A stretch of 64,000 nt of DNA, taken from assembly GCA_039602395.1 (NCBI GenBank), contig JBCNJP010000003.1, positions 68,669,917 to 68,733,916 on the forward strand. Reading direction: 5' to 3'. The stretch's first letter is position 1; every line of letters starts with the position of its first letter. The stretch is from Deinandra increscens subsp. villosa. Lineage: Eukaryota; Streptophyta; Magnoliopsida; Asterales; Asteraceae. The position numbers were made by a program, and so were the translations under genes. This document shows, piece by piece, positions 11,640 through 22,390 of the stretch. The notes below the pieces were generated by a model, which made no database searches, had not been told where the DNA came from, and saw nothing but the letters and a program-made list of their open reading frames with translations.

Positions 11640-12049
11640 AGATTATAAGGCTTGTAATATTAAACATGTTGGGCTGGGCTTAGAGGGTTTCATTAGAATC
11701 ATAGGCTAGTTTGCTATTGTAATTAGGCTCGTTTATGATTGGGTTTGGGTTTACTATTGGGTTTATGATCCATAAGGGGCCTAATAGTAAACCCATTGGG
11801 TGCCTATATAAACCCTTATGTTTATGATCAATGTAAGCTTTGGAGATACTGGTTCACGATTTCATCATCCCCTTTGGTGTTTACGATTTCTTCATAGCTT
11901 CAAGATAGTAGTTATTGTTCATTCAAGATTCAATCTTTACCTTAGATTGAGTCTTTTCTTCTACTATTCTTCTTGAATCGATCACATATGAGGATTCCGC
12001 ACTCGTTTGTGATTAGATATCGTGTGTTTGGTTAGATTTCGGACCAACA
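11640..12049 (+). repeat. 3' LTR of K copy 1
   Basis: 410 bp, TG...CA, with a TATA-like CTATATAAA and upstream 15-bp inverted arms (one mismatch here). The end GGACCAACA matches copy 4, whereas copies 2 and 3 end GGACCTACA, so two LTR subtypes are present. Confidence 0.88.
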
Positions 12050-12833
12050 CCATAAATGGATATGGTTTTCCTAGTTGGCGCTCGAAGTTGAACCTTCTTT
12101 TGGTTACAGATAATCTGCGCATCGTTCTCTGCAAGCCAATCCATTCCTAACACAACATCGAAACCTCCTAACGCCATAGGGAATAACTTAATAGTTCATT
12201 TGTACCCTTCTAACTCTATTAAGCAGTTATCTACTACCTCGGTAATCCTAATACTTTTCCCTGAGGTAATCTCGACCTCGAATGGTCTATTAGCCCTAAC
12301 AGTTGGTCTGTCAAAAAGCTCACAGAATTTATGCGAAACTAAACTCCTACTAGCACCAGAGTCAAATAACACAGAAGCAGGCACATTATTAACGAGAAAC
12401 GTACCTGAAACTACATCGGGTGTTATCTTGGCTTCGGTGGTAGTCAGGGTATAAGCTCTACCCTTCGCCTTTGGAGCCTCTTTCGCCTTTTGTGGTTCTG
12501 AATTCTTCACCAACTTGGGGCAGTTTGTCCTGATATGATCGGGGCTTCCACACTCGAAACACTTCCTTGGATCAGGACAACGATTGGCAAAGTGACCTTC
12601 CTTCCCGCACTTATAGCAGCCAGTTGTCACTGTCCTACACTCTCCATAGTGATTCTTATTACACTTGTTAAACAAGGGTTTGCTGCCCTTTGATCCATTC
12701 TTTTGCTTTTTGCGGTGACCCCCATCATTCTTCTTCGAACCTTCAGCCGTCTCCATCCACTTTCTCTTAGACTCCTCTGGTCTACCTCCTGCTCCGAACA
12801 TCTCACTATAGAGATTGGAGCTTAGATTCGTCA
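12050..12833 (-). pseudogene. Gag C-terminus and protease of element 1
   Basis: Reading minus from 12833, the Gag tail begins near YLTNLSSNLYSEMFGAGG. Two zinc knuckles (CYKCGKEGHFANRC and CFECGSPDHIRTNC) follow, then the aspartic protease motif VLFDSGASRSLV. A TGA at 12196-12198 interrupts, after which the frame continues through MALGGFDVVLGMDWL and joins the RT frame at 6446 across K copy 1. The N-terminal Gag is gone: its place is taken by element 2's LTR, so an apparent start inside that LTR (12930) is not native. Confidence 0.88.
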
Positions 12834-12901
12834 GGTAAAAGCCTTGATCTCGGAATATAAAATCACAAGAAAAATAAAGAAATTTTTTTTTTCTGGAGGG
12901 C

Positions 12902-12947
12902 ATGAGGACCGCATGCCCTCTCTGGTCCAACCTCTCGCGGTCCTCAT
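12902..12947 (+). repeat. GAGGACCGC hairpin 1 (5' LTR)
   Basis: Perfect 11-bp arms ATGAGGACCGC (12902-12912) and GCGGTCCTCAT (12937-12947) with a 24-base loop. The counterpart at 22477-22522 has one changed arm base. Confidence 0.9.
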
Positions 12948-12992
12948 GACCCGTCAGGTTTCCAGGTCAGGATCCGCGTACTTTTTTGACCT

Positions 12993-13039
12993 ATGAGGAC
13001 CGCATGGGGGTATGTTTGTGCACCCCGCGCGGTCCTCAT
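12993..13039 (+). repeat. GAGGACCGC hairpin 2 (5' LTR), just upstream of TATA
   Basis: Perfect 11-bp arms with a 25-base loop, ending 13 bases before the TATA box. The counterpart at 22568-22614 has one arm change. Confidence 0.9.
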
Positions 13040-13052
13040 CGACGCCCAGCAC

Positions 13053-13059
13053 TATAAAA
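13053..13059 (+). promoter_or_regulatory. TATA box of element 2 LTR
   Basis: CTATAAAAAC sits about 220 bp into the LTR, immediately after two hairpins. It is the likely RNA polymerase II core promoter; the 3' LTR has the same sequence near 22628. Confidence 0.65.
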
Positions 13060-14007
13060 ACGAGTTTTGCTCATTTTCTGCTCATTTGCCCAACTCTAAC
13101 TCGGAAAAACTCTTTCATTTCGTCCACCATTCACCTGAGAAGCCTAATTCCGGCCAGAGGGAGCTTGTGGCTTCAAGTCTCAAGCATATTAAGGTCACAC
13201 GAGGCTCGGGTAAGCCTCTAGTTCATCCATTTCTCCATTTTGAGCATGGTTTTGTTGTAATCCTCTACTGACAAGGAGTTTCTAGGGCTTCTAAAGGCAT
13301 TGCATGTCTGATCAAGAGTGATCAAAGGTTTGTGGGAGTGTTCGGGTTGCAATCCAAGGTTAGTTTGTGTTGGGTTTTACTTTATATCAAGTTTTTGGAT
13401 GATCCATTGCCTAAAATCAGTTTTGATGATGCATGCAAGGGTGGATTCAGCTACTGGAGTGTTCAAGAACCTTAGAGAACTGAAAAACCCGCTTGGAGAA
13501 ACTTGGCACAAGAATTTGTGCATAAGGTACAAGTCTTTGATGCATGCATGTTGTTATTGTGTGTTTAGTTTGAGAATCTAGAACTTGCTCAGGGAAACCC
13601 CACCATCTCAGTGGCTAAAATGTCACAAGAAGAGAGTTGGTCCAATGGGTGGAGACCCCTTTTGTTGTATTCTAGCATTTAACCCGAAAACCGAGCATTT
13701 TGGCATTATTGATAATGGGTTAATGACACATTGGGCATCTCAGTGGCTTAAAGCCTTAAAAATCTGAGTTAATCAGTCCCTAGGTGAAGACCATTGGTTT
13801 GGAACATGATTTTGGTTGTCGGTTTTGCAATGGAATTGGATTATGGACATTTTGTGTATAACCGGGACTTGTAACATTGTTTTGGTATGGCCTCAAAGCC
13901 TTAAAAATTTAAGTATTAGCTACTGGAACATGTTAGAACAAAACCCCATTGTCGAAACGAGCTAAAAATGCAAAATGGGAAAAATTCACTAAATGACAAA
14001 ATAGTCG

Positions 14008-14054
14008 ATGAGGACCGCATGGGTTTCGTTTGTTGGTATGCTCGCGGTCCTCAT
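14008..14054 (+). repeat. GAGGACCGC hairpin 3 (5' LTR)
   Basis: Perfect 11-bp arms at 14008-14018 and 14044-14054. It is about 950 bp downstream of the TATA box, so within the presumed transcribed part. The counterpart is 23583-23629. Confidence 0.9.
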
Positions 14055-14088
14055 AGCCTGGAAAGTCAACGTGGTCTGTTGACCATCC

Positions 14089-14134
14089 ATGAGGACCGCA
14101 TGGGATGTTTTTCTGGTTTACGCGCGGTCCTCAT
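14089..14134 (+). repeat. GAGGACCGC hairpin 4 (5' LTR)
   Basis: Perfect 11-bp arms at 14089-14099 and 14124-14134, only 34 bases after hairpin 3. The counterpart is 23664-23709. Confidence 0.9.
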
Positions 14135-15328
14135 GTGTCCCTGGACAGTTTCATTGTTTTGTTTTGTTTTGTGTTTTGGGCAATATCGAGCGACCCGGTT
14201 TGGTTATTTTCACGAGTATGGGCATGTTGGTTTCTAGTAAAGATATTTCACTTCCCGGTTGGGGCCCTATGATCTTGTCGGGTGTTTGTTGTCCGCCCGG
14301 GAGTGTTGTTAAACCTCCCATCTGGTTAGTTATTGTTGCTACAAATTGCTTAAGCGGTTATAGTTGCGGATAGGTTCTGATATAATTATGCATATATCAT
14401 TATAATAGACTTGCCACTGTGATACACCTGGACGTTTGGATTCTCGTGCCCTGTGACGTTTGTTTGAGCCACCGCTTGTGCATCTGTGAGTTGATAGCTT
14501 TTCCCCTACTTTAACTTTTTAACATATTGGGGTGTACATGAACCATGTCAAACTATTGCTTGTTTGTTTGTTACTGTGCTTAGGTATTTATTACCATGTT
14601 ATAAATTTAAACTCGCATGTTACGAGACGTTCATGTTGATTAGTATGGTTAATTTGGGCCTTAGTGTTAGGCCACAAAGACATATATTGCACCAATACAG
14701 CTGTAGAGGTAAATCAAGGTGTCTCATACCCGTTTGTTGGATCCATTAGGGGTCGGGTGATGGCGTATATGCCTAGTCCACAAAGGGAGGCGTGCGGCCG
14801 TAGGATCGTACCCCCAGAGTGCTGGTTTAACCATAGGAATTTATAACAGGCACAGTATTGTTACTTGATTTGTGGAAACTTGGATTTGAGTCAAACGCTC
14901 TACGACTCACCAACAACTTTTTTTGTTGACGTATTTTTGGTTCATGTGCAGGTAAGTAAAGCTTTGGGTGGATGTCACGTTTGGATGTTAGGGACGAGTT
15001 AGGTTTTGTACCCGTTGGGGTTGATTTGGTTGATTTTGGGATTTGTTCCCCGTCATGACTATCCTTTGTTATTGTTGTCTTTTCCTCTGACTGTGTTGGT
15101 AGCCTTAGGTTCTGCCTGGGCGTAGACTAATGTGCAATACTTAAGACTTAACATATTAAGTCCATTATGGTTTGTATTTGATTTTGTATTGGACGGGTCG
15201 TCTGTTTATGTGTGTTGACCTTGTGATCTTGCATCTATCTGTTTGCTTCCGCGTGTTATGATACGGGTGGCCGGTCCCACTCTCCTCTCCCCCGCGCCTG
15301 GCAGGGCGCGGCGGGGCGGGGTGTGACA

Positions 15329-15345
15329 GGTTGGTATCAGAGCCC
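15329..15345 (+). promoter_or_regulatory. Primer-binding site of element 2
   Basis: TTGGTATCAGAGCCC starts two bases after the LTR end. TGGTATCAGAGC is complementary to the 3' end of plant initiator tRNA-Met, the usual minus-strand primer. Confidence 0.9.
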
Positions 15346-15877
15346 AAGGTTCCAGCAGATTATGTGACTCTTAGAGCCCCTAAGCTTGAACCTCTAAGAA
15401 AGAACTTTAAGGCTAAGCTCGGTGCTATGTCTAGGACTTAGGTGGACGTCTGTGTGCTAGGGAGTTGTTGAGGTTTAGTGTAAGGTCGGTGGTAGTTTCA
15501 GCTTTGCAACCTGACATTCCTACCCACAGGTGCACTAAGACTCAGTGAACCCTAGCAGACATACGAAAGCTGATAGTCTTCCCTTGTTTGGACCTAGGTG
15601 AAGGTTTGTGTGTTAGGAGGATCTCAAGGATTAGTGTAAGGTCGGTAGTAGTTACAGAACTGCAGACTGCCATTCCTACCCACAGGTACACTAAGACTTG
15701 CTGAATCCTAGCAGACCAACGTAAACCAAAAGTCCCTCCTTGTGTGCTTTTGCATTGGGTAATAGGACACATCGTCCTTAGTGTGAGTTAGGGTAACGGT
15801 ACCCTAGGCATGCATGGGAGATTTGATATCTTGTATATTGTACTGACTTTCAATTTGACAGGTACCCTGAAGAAAGC
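15346..15877 (+). other. Leader of element 2
   Basis: No ORF is credible. A segment of about 175 bp (AAGGTCGGT...GTACACTAAGACT) occurs twice, around 15480-15545 and 15630-15700, as a degenerate tandem duplication. Confidence 0.6.
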
Positions 15878-16966
15878 ATGGTTTTCGGTTGAAGCAAATC
15901 ATCATCCTCACGATCTAGCGGAAAAGGAAAGAAGAAGGTGGAAGCAGGTCCCAGCCGACCGGTTATTTCATTGAGCCCCGATTCTTCGGGCTATGTCGTA
16001 TCTCCTTCAGCGTTCATTCGGAACACGCCGCATCGGGAGGAGCAGCCACAGGAACTTCCGCGACCGCCGCAGAAGCGCATTGGAGCTCGTATGTCTGTTC
16101 GCCCTCAGCCACAGATCCAACTGACTCAGGATGAGATTGATGTCGGGTTTGCCGTAGCAGCAGCAGCCCCACTCGTGGATCTTGACGATGATGATGACGC
16201 GGAACCTGAGGAGCAGGTATATGAGATTGAGCCGCCACAGCAGCAGGAGCCCCCGGATCAGCAGCAGTCCGGTAACCATCTGGTTATCGAACTTTCAGCA
16301 AGCCATTCTGTTAGCTACCATTCTCAGCACCATGAGCACCACGTCTATTCCTCTCCAGCTTACGCTCTCGCTAGCTATGATTCCGGTGTTAGCAACAGCC
16401 CAAACGAGTCCGAGCCCATGGTCGAGGTCCCTATTGTTACAACAGCCACCACTGCAGCCGCCATTGCTCCCGGACACCCTGTTCCCCCACCATACCCACC
16501 GTTTGCCCACGATATGCATGATCCCTATGTTGCTGCACGCATGGAGGCACAACAGCCAGGCCTTGTTTCTGATCGTTACTCCTTCCCAGCGCTGCAGAGA
16601 TCGTACAGTGCTCATGTCCCCATGTAACCCCCACCAGTTAACCCATATTTTGCTCATCCTCCACCACCCCCACCTTACATGATGCCCTCCTATCCCTATG
16701 CCCCATATGTTCCCTATGTTGAGCCTCACCATTCTTTGTTTTCTGGTCCTGGTTACCCATTTCCTTATTCTCCATACCGTGAGGTCGCCGGACCTAGTTC
16801 CCCAGACGTTGCCGCTCTCGTGGAGCGGAACCGCGCATTGGCACAAGAGAATGCAAAGGCGAAGAAGAGAGAGAAGAGTATGGCAAAGATGTTATCGAAG
16901 GCATCCACTGCTATTGGGGAGGCAGCTAGGATGGGATTTGGCATGGGAAAGAAGAAGAGGCACTGA
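15878..16966 (+). pseudogene. Extra ORF upstream of gag in element 2
   Basis: A single frame of 363 codons from ATG 15878 to TGA 16966 is interrupted by TGA at 15890-15892 and TAA at 16625-16627. After a Ser/Lys-rich start (SSSSRSSGKGKKK) it has an acidic run DLDDDDDAEPEEQ, Gln/His-rich and Pro/Tyr-rich stretches (PPPYPPFAHD; PYAPYVPYVEP), and a basic, helical C-terminus (ALVERNRALAQENAKAKKREK...GKKKRH). No retroviral enzyme motif is present. It is separated from gag by about 640 bp. I do not recognise a function; a Gag-accessory or nucleic-acid-binding role would be a guess. Maintenance of one frame over 1.1 kb indicates it was once coding. Confidence 0.6.
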
Positions 16967-17603
16967 GGATCGATCGTTGTTGATGATTGTGGTCGTTGTG
17001 GTTCTTGTCATTCTACCTTGTGGTTGTGTTTCAGATGTGTTTTGATCGCCAGCTGTTTGTACTTGTTGTAGTTCTGTTGTACTTTCAGACTTGTATCTGT
17101 GTTGTTGTTATGGTACTTTTAGTGGTTGATGTATTGTGATCTGGATATTGTGGTCATAGTCCTTATTCTAGGAACTTGTGTAAGACTTGTTATGCTATTG
17201 TGGTTTAATAAATCCTAGTGTTGTTGTGATTTGTTGATTGTGGATTGGATTGCACTAAGGATTGTATAGCTTGTTGAAGCTAGGAGTAAGTGATTGCCTA
17301 ATGTGTAGGAAATTCTTGGAACTCCATTATCCTTTGTTTCCCTAGATAGTCATGACACTGCTTAGTTTCGTGAGCCCCCTGTTCCGGGTGTATCCGATAG
17401 GTATCCTCCGCGCATCCCCGATGACTTGGACCGAAGCTATGCTTCCCTATGGTCCACACTTGTTAGGGGCAAGACCGAAGCAAGCGTTTGTTCCCCCGTT
17501 TGAATAACTCCTCTGGAGTTATGTCCGTATCACAGTTGCGTTTGTGAGAGTCTATTTGAACCTTTATGGGAATTCTAATGGCGTTTCATCCAAATTTCAG
17601 CCA
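16967..17603 (+). other. Noncoding spacer between extra ORF and gag
   Basis: GT-rich sequence without a long frame. It ends TTTCAG just before the gag ATG at 17604, which looks like a splice acceptor, so the downstream gag could be reached by splicing. No donor can be assigned with confidence. Confidence 0.5.
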
Positions 17604-20600
17604 ATGACGAAGGCTACTACTAGCAGGACTACCAGAAGGACACGACATGCTACTGACGACCCCAAGAATGGTGGTGATATTCCAAAGAATACTGTTGAAC
17701 AAAGCAATGATGAAGATGACGACAACTCCTTGCGTATTGTGGATGAAAACCCTCTAACCTCCGAGCAGAGGCGAGAAAAAGAGCAGGAAGAAAGGTTCCA
17801 GAAACTGATTGCTGATGGGATTGCAACTGCATTCCCAAACTTAGTTGCCCAGGAGAAAAGACTGGGTAAGAAACACGTTGAACCTGAAGGACAGAAATCC
17901 AGAACTGAAGAAAGAACCGAATCGAGCCATCATAGGAAATCTAAGTCTGAAAAACGCAAGATAGTGAGAGATGAATCCTCCGTAAGTTCCCGAAAGCCAA
18001 GGTCTGAGAAGCATAAAAGGGTTAGAGAAGAGTCTTCTGCAAGCTCGAGGAGCGAGCCCAAGAGGCGTCGCAAGTACAGTTCAGATTCTGACAGCTATGA
18101 GGAGCGCGAAGCAAAGAGAGAGCGAAAGGAGAAACGAAAAGCATACCAGAGGGGTTGCAGCTACAAGACATACATGGCGAGTAAACCAGGAATCTTTAGG
18201 GGTGACAAAAGTGCCACTAAGGCACTAAACTGGTTGGATGAGGTTGAAAGCGCGCTGGATATCAGCGAGTGTGCAGAGAGAGACAAAATCAAGTTTTCTT
18301 CTCAATCATTTAAAGGACACGCTTTGAATTGGTGGAAAGCGGAGCTGAACAAAAGAGGTAAGACCAGAACTTACTCGATGGGTTGGAATAAGTTCCGCAG
18401 ATTAGTGTTGGAAAAGTTTTTTCCAGAAAAATGAATCTGAGAAGTTGGAAAATGAGTTTATTCACTTGGAGATGAAGGGGTCAGATTACATGTCGTACAT
18501 TAACAGGTTCAATGAGCTGCTGAACCTTGTTCCTCATATGGAAAAGGAGGAAGAAAATCAGATTCATCGATTTCTGTATGGTTTGAGCCCAGTAATCAGG
18601 GCAGATGTGAGAGCTTCTCGACCTCGCACTTTGAAATATGCCATGAATTTGACTGGCACTCTATGTGATGAGTGGAACCGCCAATCTGGGAGAAGGGATG
18701 AATCATCAGGGCACCATAAGAGGTTTGAGGGTAAGAGAAGGGACCGTGACCAAAATCGCAGGGGAGATAGAAAGAAAGGCAAAGATGAGAAAGGCAGAGA
18801 CTACAGGGGAGACAGGCCCACATGTTATAAGTGCAATACGGTTGGTCACTTTGCAAATCAGTGCACAAAGCCTGCTACCTGTTACAACTGCGGCGACAGA
18901 GGACACAGAATCGCTGACTGCCCAAAACCCAAGGATGCTGCTAAAGAAAGAAACCGGGGCAGAGATGGCGGGGGTCCAAAAGGTAAACCTCGCCTATTTA
19001 TCATGACTGCTGAAGAGGCTCGTAATAGTGATGATGTTATATCTGGTATGTTCTCTGTGAACAATGTGTTTGTTAGTATATTGTTTGACTCTGGAGCTAA
19101 TAGGAGTTTTGTGGCCACTTCGTGTTTACCCAAATTGAAATGTGCTTTACATGCGTTAGATAGACCCTATGCTGTAGAAACTGCTAGTGGGCATGAGATT
19201 AGCATTCCCGAAATTGTTAGATGTTGCCAACTAAGAATAGATGATGCCTTATTTGATCTTGAATTGTTACCCATGGCCTTGAGTGAATTTGATATTGTAC
19301 TTGGTATGGATTGGTTGACCCGCTATCGGGCCAAGATCCACTGTGATAAGAAGGTTGTGGAAGTAGAGTCGTTAGAGGGCAAGGTGCACACTATCGTTGG
19401 AGATCGCCAAGCACAACCTTTAAATTTAATCTCAATGCTTAGAGCGGAAAAGTGTATGAGGAAAGAGTGCCAAGCTTTCTTGGCTAACTTAGTAGAAGTC
19501 CCACGAGAAGAAAAGGTTGAAAACGTACCCGTTGTCTCTGAGTTTTCCGATGTGTTTCCCGAAGAACTTCCGGGACTGGCACCCAAGAGGCAAGTGGAAT
19601 TCCAAATTGAGCTTACACCAGGGACGACACCGATAGCTAAAGCGCCTTATCGCCTTGCACCATTGGAGATGCAAGAACTTAAGAGTCAACTGCAAGACCT
19701 TCTGGACAAAGGATTTATCTGGCCTAGTTTATCCCCATGGGGAGCCCGCGTTTTGTTTGTAAAGAAAAAGGATGGGTCTTTGCGCATGTGCATTGACTAC
19801 CGTGAGCTCAACAAGGTAACGATCAAGAATAGATACCCACTCCCTCGCATAGATGATTTGTTTGACCAGCTCCAAGGAGCAAGTTACTTCTCAAAGATTG
19901 ACTTGAGGTCTGGATACCACCAGGTAAGATTTAGAGAGGAAGATGTTCCAAGGACTGCATTTAGAACGAGATATGGGCACTATGAGTTCACTGTGATGCC
20001 GTTTGGATTGACAAACGCCCCTGCAGTCTTTATGGATTTAATAAACCGAGTGTGTAAACCCTACCTCGATAAGTTTGTAATAGCCGTCATAGATGACATA
20101 TTGATTTATTCACGAACAAGGAAGGAGTATGAAGAACACCTTAGAAAGATTTTAGAGGTACTAAGATTTGAGAAAGTTTATGCCAAATTTTCTAAGTGTG
20201 AATTCTGGCTTCGTGAAGTTCAATTTTTGGGTCATATTGTGAGTGATGCTGGAATTCAAGTGGACCCAGCTAAGGTTGAAGCGGTAATGAACTGTGAGCA
20301 GCCTAAGTCTCCGACGGAAATTAGAAGATTTTTGGGTTTAGCAGGTTACTATAGGCGATTCATACAGGATTTCTCTAAAATAGCAACACCGTTAACCGCA
20401 TTAACTCAGAAGAATGCAAAGTGGGATTGGAAGCAGAAACACACTGATGCGTTTGAACTTCTGAAGCGAAAGTTGAGCACCGCTCCTATTCTTTCCTTAC
20501 CTGAAGGAACAAAAGATTTTGTTGTTTACTGTGATGCATCGATCAACGGGTTAGGATGTGTACTGATGCAGCGAAACAAAGTGATCGCCTATGCATCAAG

Positions 20601-22347
20601 GCAACTAAAGACGCATGAGAAGAATTACACTACGCATGATCTGGAACTCGGTGCGGTAGTGTTTGCCCTAAAGATTTGGAGGCACTACCTCTATGGCACC
20701 AAGTTTGTGGTGTTCTCAGATCATAAGAGTCTTCAACATTTGTTCAATCAGAAGGAATTAAACATGCGTCAAAGGCGTTGGATGGAAGTGTTAAGTGATT
20801 ACGATTGTGAGATAAAGTATCATCTCGGGAAAGCCAATGTAGTAGCAGACGCATTAAGTAGAAAGGAAAGGACCAAGCCTCTGAGGGTTCGTGCAATGAG
20901 AATAGATGTGCGTGCTGATCTGATAGATGAAATTTTGGAAGCTCAGAAGAACCAAATAACCGATCCAGAAGTAAATAGAAAAGAAGAAATGATGACCATC
21001 GTGGGTCGCCTTACCAAGGGACCCGATGGTATCCTTAGATTGGGAAATAGAATTTGGGTGCCGAAGGGAGGTGGCCTCCGTGAAATTATCCTTCGTGAAG
21101 CACATAAGTCTAAGTATATGATGCACCCTGGTAAAGATAATATGTACCAGAATTTGAGACCCCACTATTGGTGGCCGGGGATGAAGAGAGCAATTGCCGA
21201 GTATGTTGGCAAATGCCATACGTGTTTGTAGGTAAAAGCTGAGCATCAGAAGCCTGCTGGTTTACTGCAACCTTTAGAAATACCCGAGTGGAAATGGGAC
21301 ATGGTGACTATGGATTTTGTAACCAAGCTTCCAAAAACTAGGAGTGGTAATGATGCTATTTGGGTAATCGTAGATCGATTAACCAAGTCAGCTCACTTTT
21401 TGCCGATTAAGGAAACTTACCCCACAGAACAATTGGCCAAGATTTATGTAAATGAAATAGTGTCAAGGCATGGAGTTCCATTATCAATTGTGTCTGATAG
21501 AGATGGCCGATTTACTTCTCATTTCTGGCAAAGTCTTCAAGAAGCGTTAGGAACTAAAGTAAAATTGAGTACGGCATATCATCCGCAGACGGATGGGCAG
21601 AGTAAAAGAACCATCCAAACCTTAGAGGACATGCTGAGAGCATGTGTGATGGAATTCGGTGGCAATTGGGACACCCACCTACCGTTGGTAGAGTTTTCAT
21701 ATAACAACAGTTATCACTCTAGTATAGAAATGGCGCCGTTTGAAGCTCTATATGGCAGGAAATGCAGAGTCCCGTTGTGTTGGTCTGAAGTTGGAGAAGG
21801 GCAACTTACAGGACCAGAGTTGGTTATGGCTACGAATGATAAGGTTCGAGAAATTAAAGAAAAGATTAAAGCCGCACAGGATCGACAGAAGTGTTATGCC
21901 GATCGTCGTCGTAGGCCATTGGAATTCAAGGAAGGAGATATGGTAATGCTTAAACTATCCCCTTGGAAAGGGATTATTCGGTTTAGAAAGAGAGGAAAGC
22001 TAAGTCCTCACTATATTGGACCTTTCAAGATTATATCCAAAGTCGGCAAGGTGGCATATCAGTTGGATTTACCTGAAGAACTCAGTGGAGTTCACGACGT
22101 GTTTCATGTGTCGAACTTGCGCAAATGTTTAGTTGATGAGGCTCTAGCAACTCCGTTGAAGGAACTTCGCGTGGATGAAAAGCTGAAATTTACAGAAAAA
22201 CCGGTAGAGATTGTGGAACGGATTGTGAAGAAATTACGCAGAAAGAAGATTCCAATGGTAAAGGTTAAGTGGGATACTCGGCGTGGACCCGAGCATACTT
22301 GGGAATCGGAGGCAGACATGCGTAGGAAATACCCGCACCTTTTTTAG
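17604..22347 (+). pseudogene. gag-pol polyprotein of element 2
   Basis: The Lys/Glu/Arg-rich Gag N-terminus runs into a retrotransposon Gag domain (about 18160-18690). Two zinc knuckles follow (CYKCNTVGHFANQC at 18823 and CYNCGDRGHRIADC at 18880), then protease (FDSGANRSF near 19087). RT has FSKIDLRSGYHQV and an active site VIDDILIYS near 20086, where most relatives have Phe instead of Val. RNase H (VVYCDASINGLG, about 20520) precedes integrase (zinc-binding part ending CHTC at 21231, VSDRDGRF, HPQTDGQ) and the chromodomain tail to 22347. Breaks: a one-base shift in an A-run at 18428-18432, and a TAG at 21229-21231. The position of the third integrase acidic residue encodes Lys (21604-21606). 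Confidence 0.92.
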
Positions 22348-22376
22348 CCTAAGTGAATTCCGAGACGGAATTATTT

Positions 22377-22390
22377 TAAGGGGGGAAGAA
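22377..22390 (+). promoter_or_regulatory. Polypurine tract of element 2
   Basis: TAAGGGGGGAAGAA directly precedes TGTAACACCT, the start of the 3' LTR. Confidence 0.85.

Larger units (their letters stand above)
6447..12049 (+). mobile_element. Family K copy 1: pol-less copia-type LTR derivative
   Basis: It starts TGTAGAGGCTAG and ends GGACCAACA, flanked by CCATA at 6442-6446 and 12050-12054. The layout is a damaged 5' LTR, a leader rich in GTTTACGA, one long ORF (7314-9260), about 2.37 kb of noncoding 3' region, a polypurine tract and a 3' LTR (11640-12049). No protease, integrase, RT or RNase H is present. The ORF resembles the C-terminal half of SIRE-like copia Gag, so I infer a non-autonomous derivative depending on enzymes supplied in trans. 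The primer-binding site has been deleted here. Confidence 0.85.
12834..15328 (+). repeat. 5' LTR of element 2
   Basis: It lacks the first 12 bases seen in the 3' LTR and ends GGGGTGTGACA. It holds four hairpins with arms ATGAGGACCGC / GCGGTCCTCAT, a TATA box at 13053-13059, and several short frames that are probably meaningless because the 3' LTR shows indels relative to them. Confidence 0.88.

Noticed and set aside
12993..14846. Small frames in the element 2 LTRs (for example 12993-13271, 13968-14237, 14564-14749)
   Set aside because: They recur in both LTRs only because the LTRs are duplicates; the second copies are altered by indels and carry no recognisable domain.
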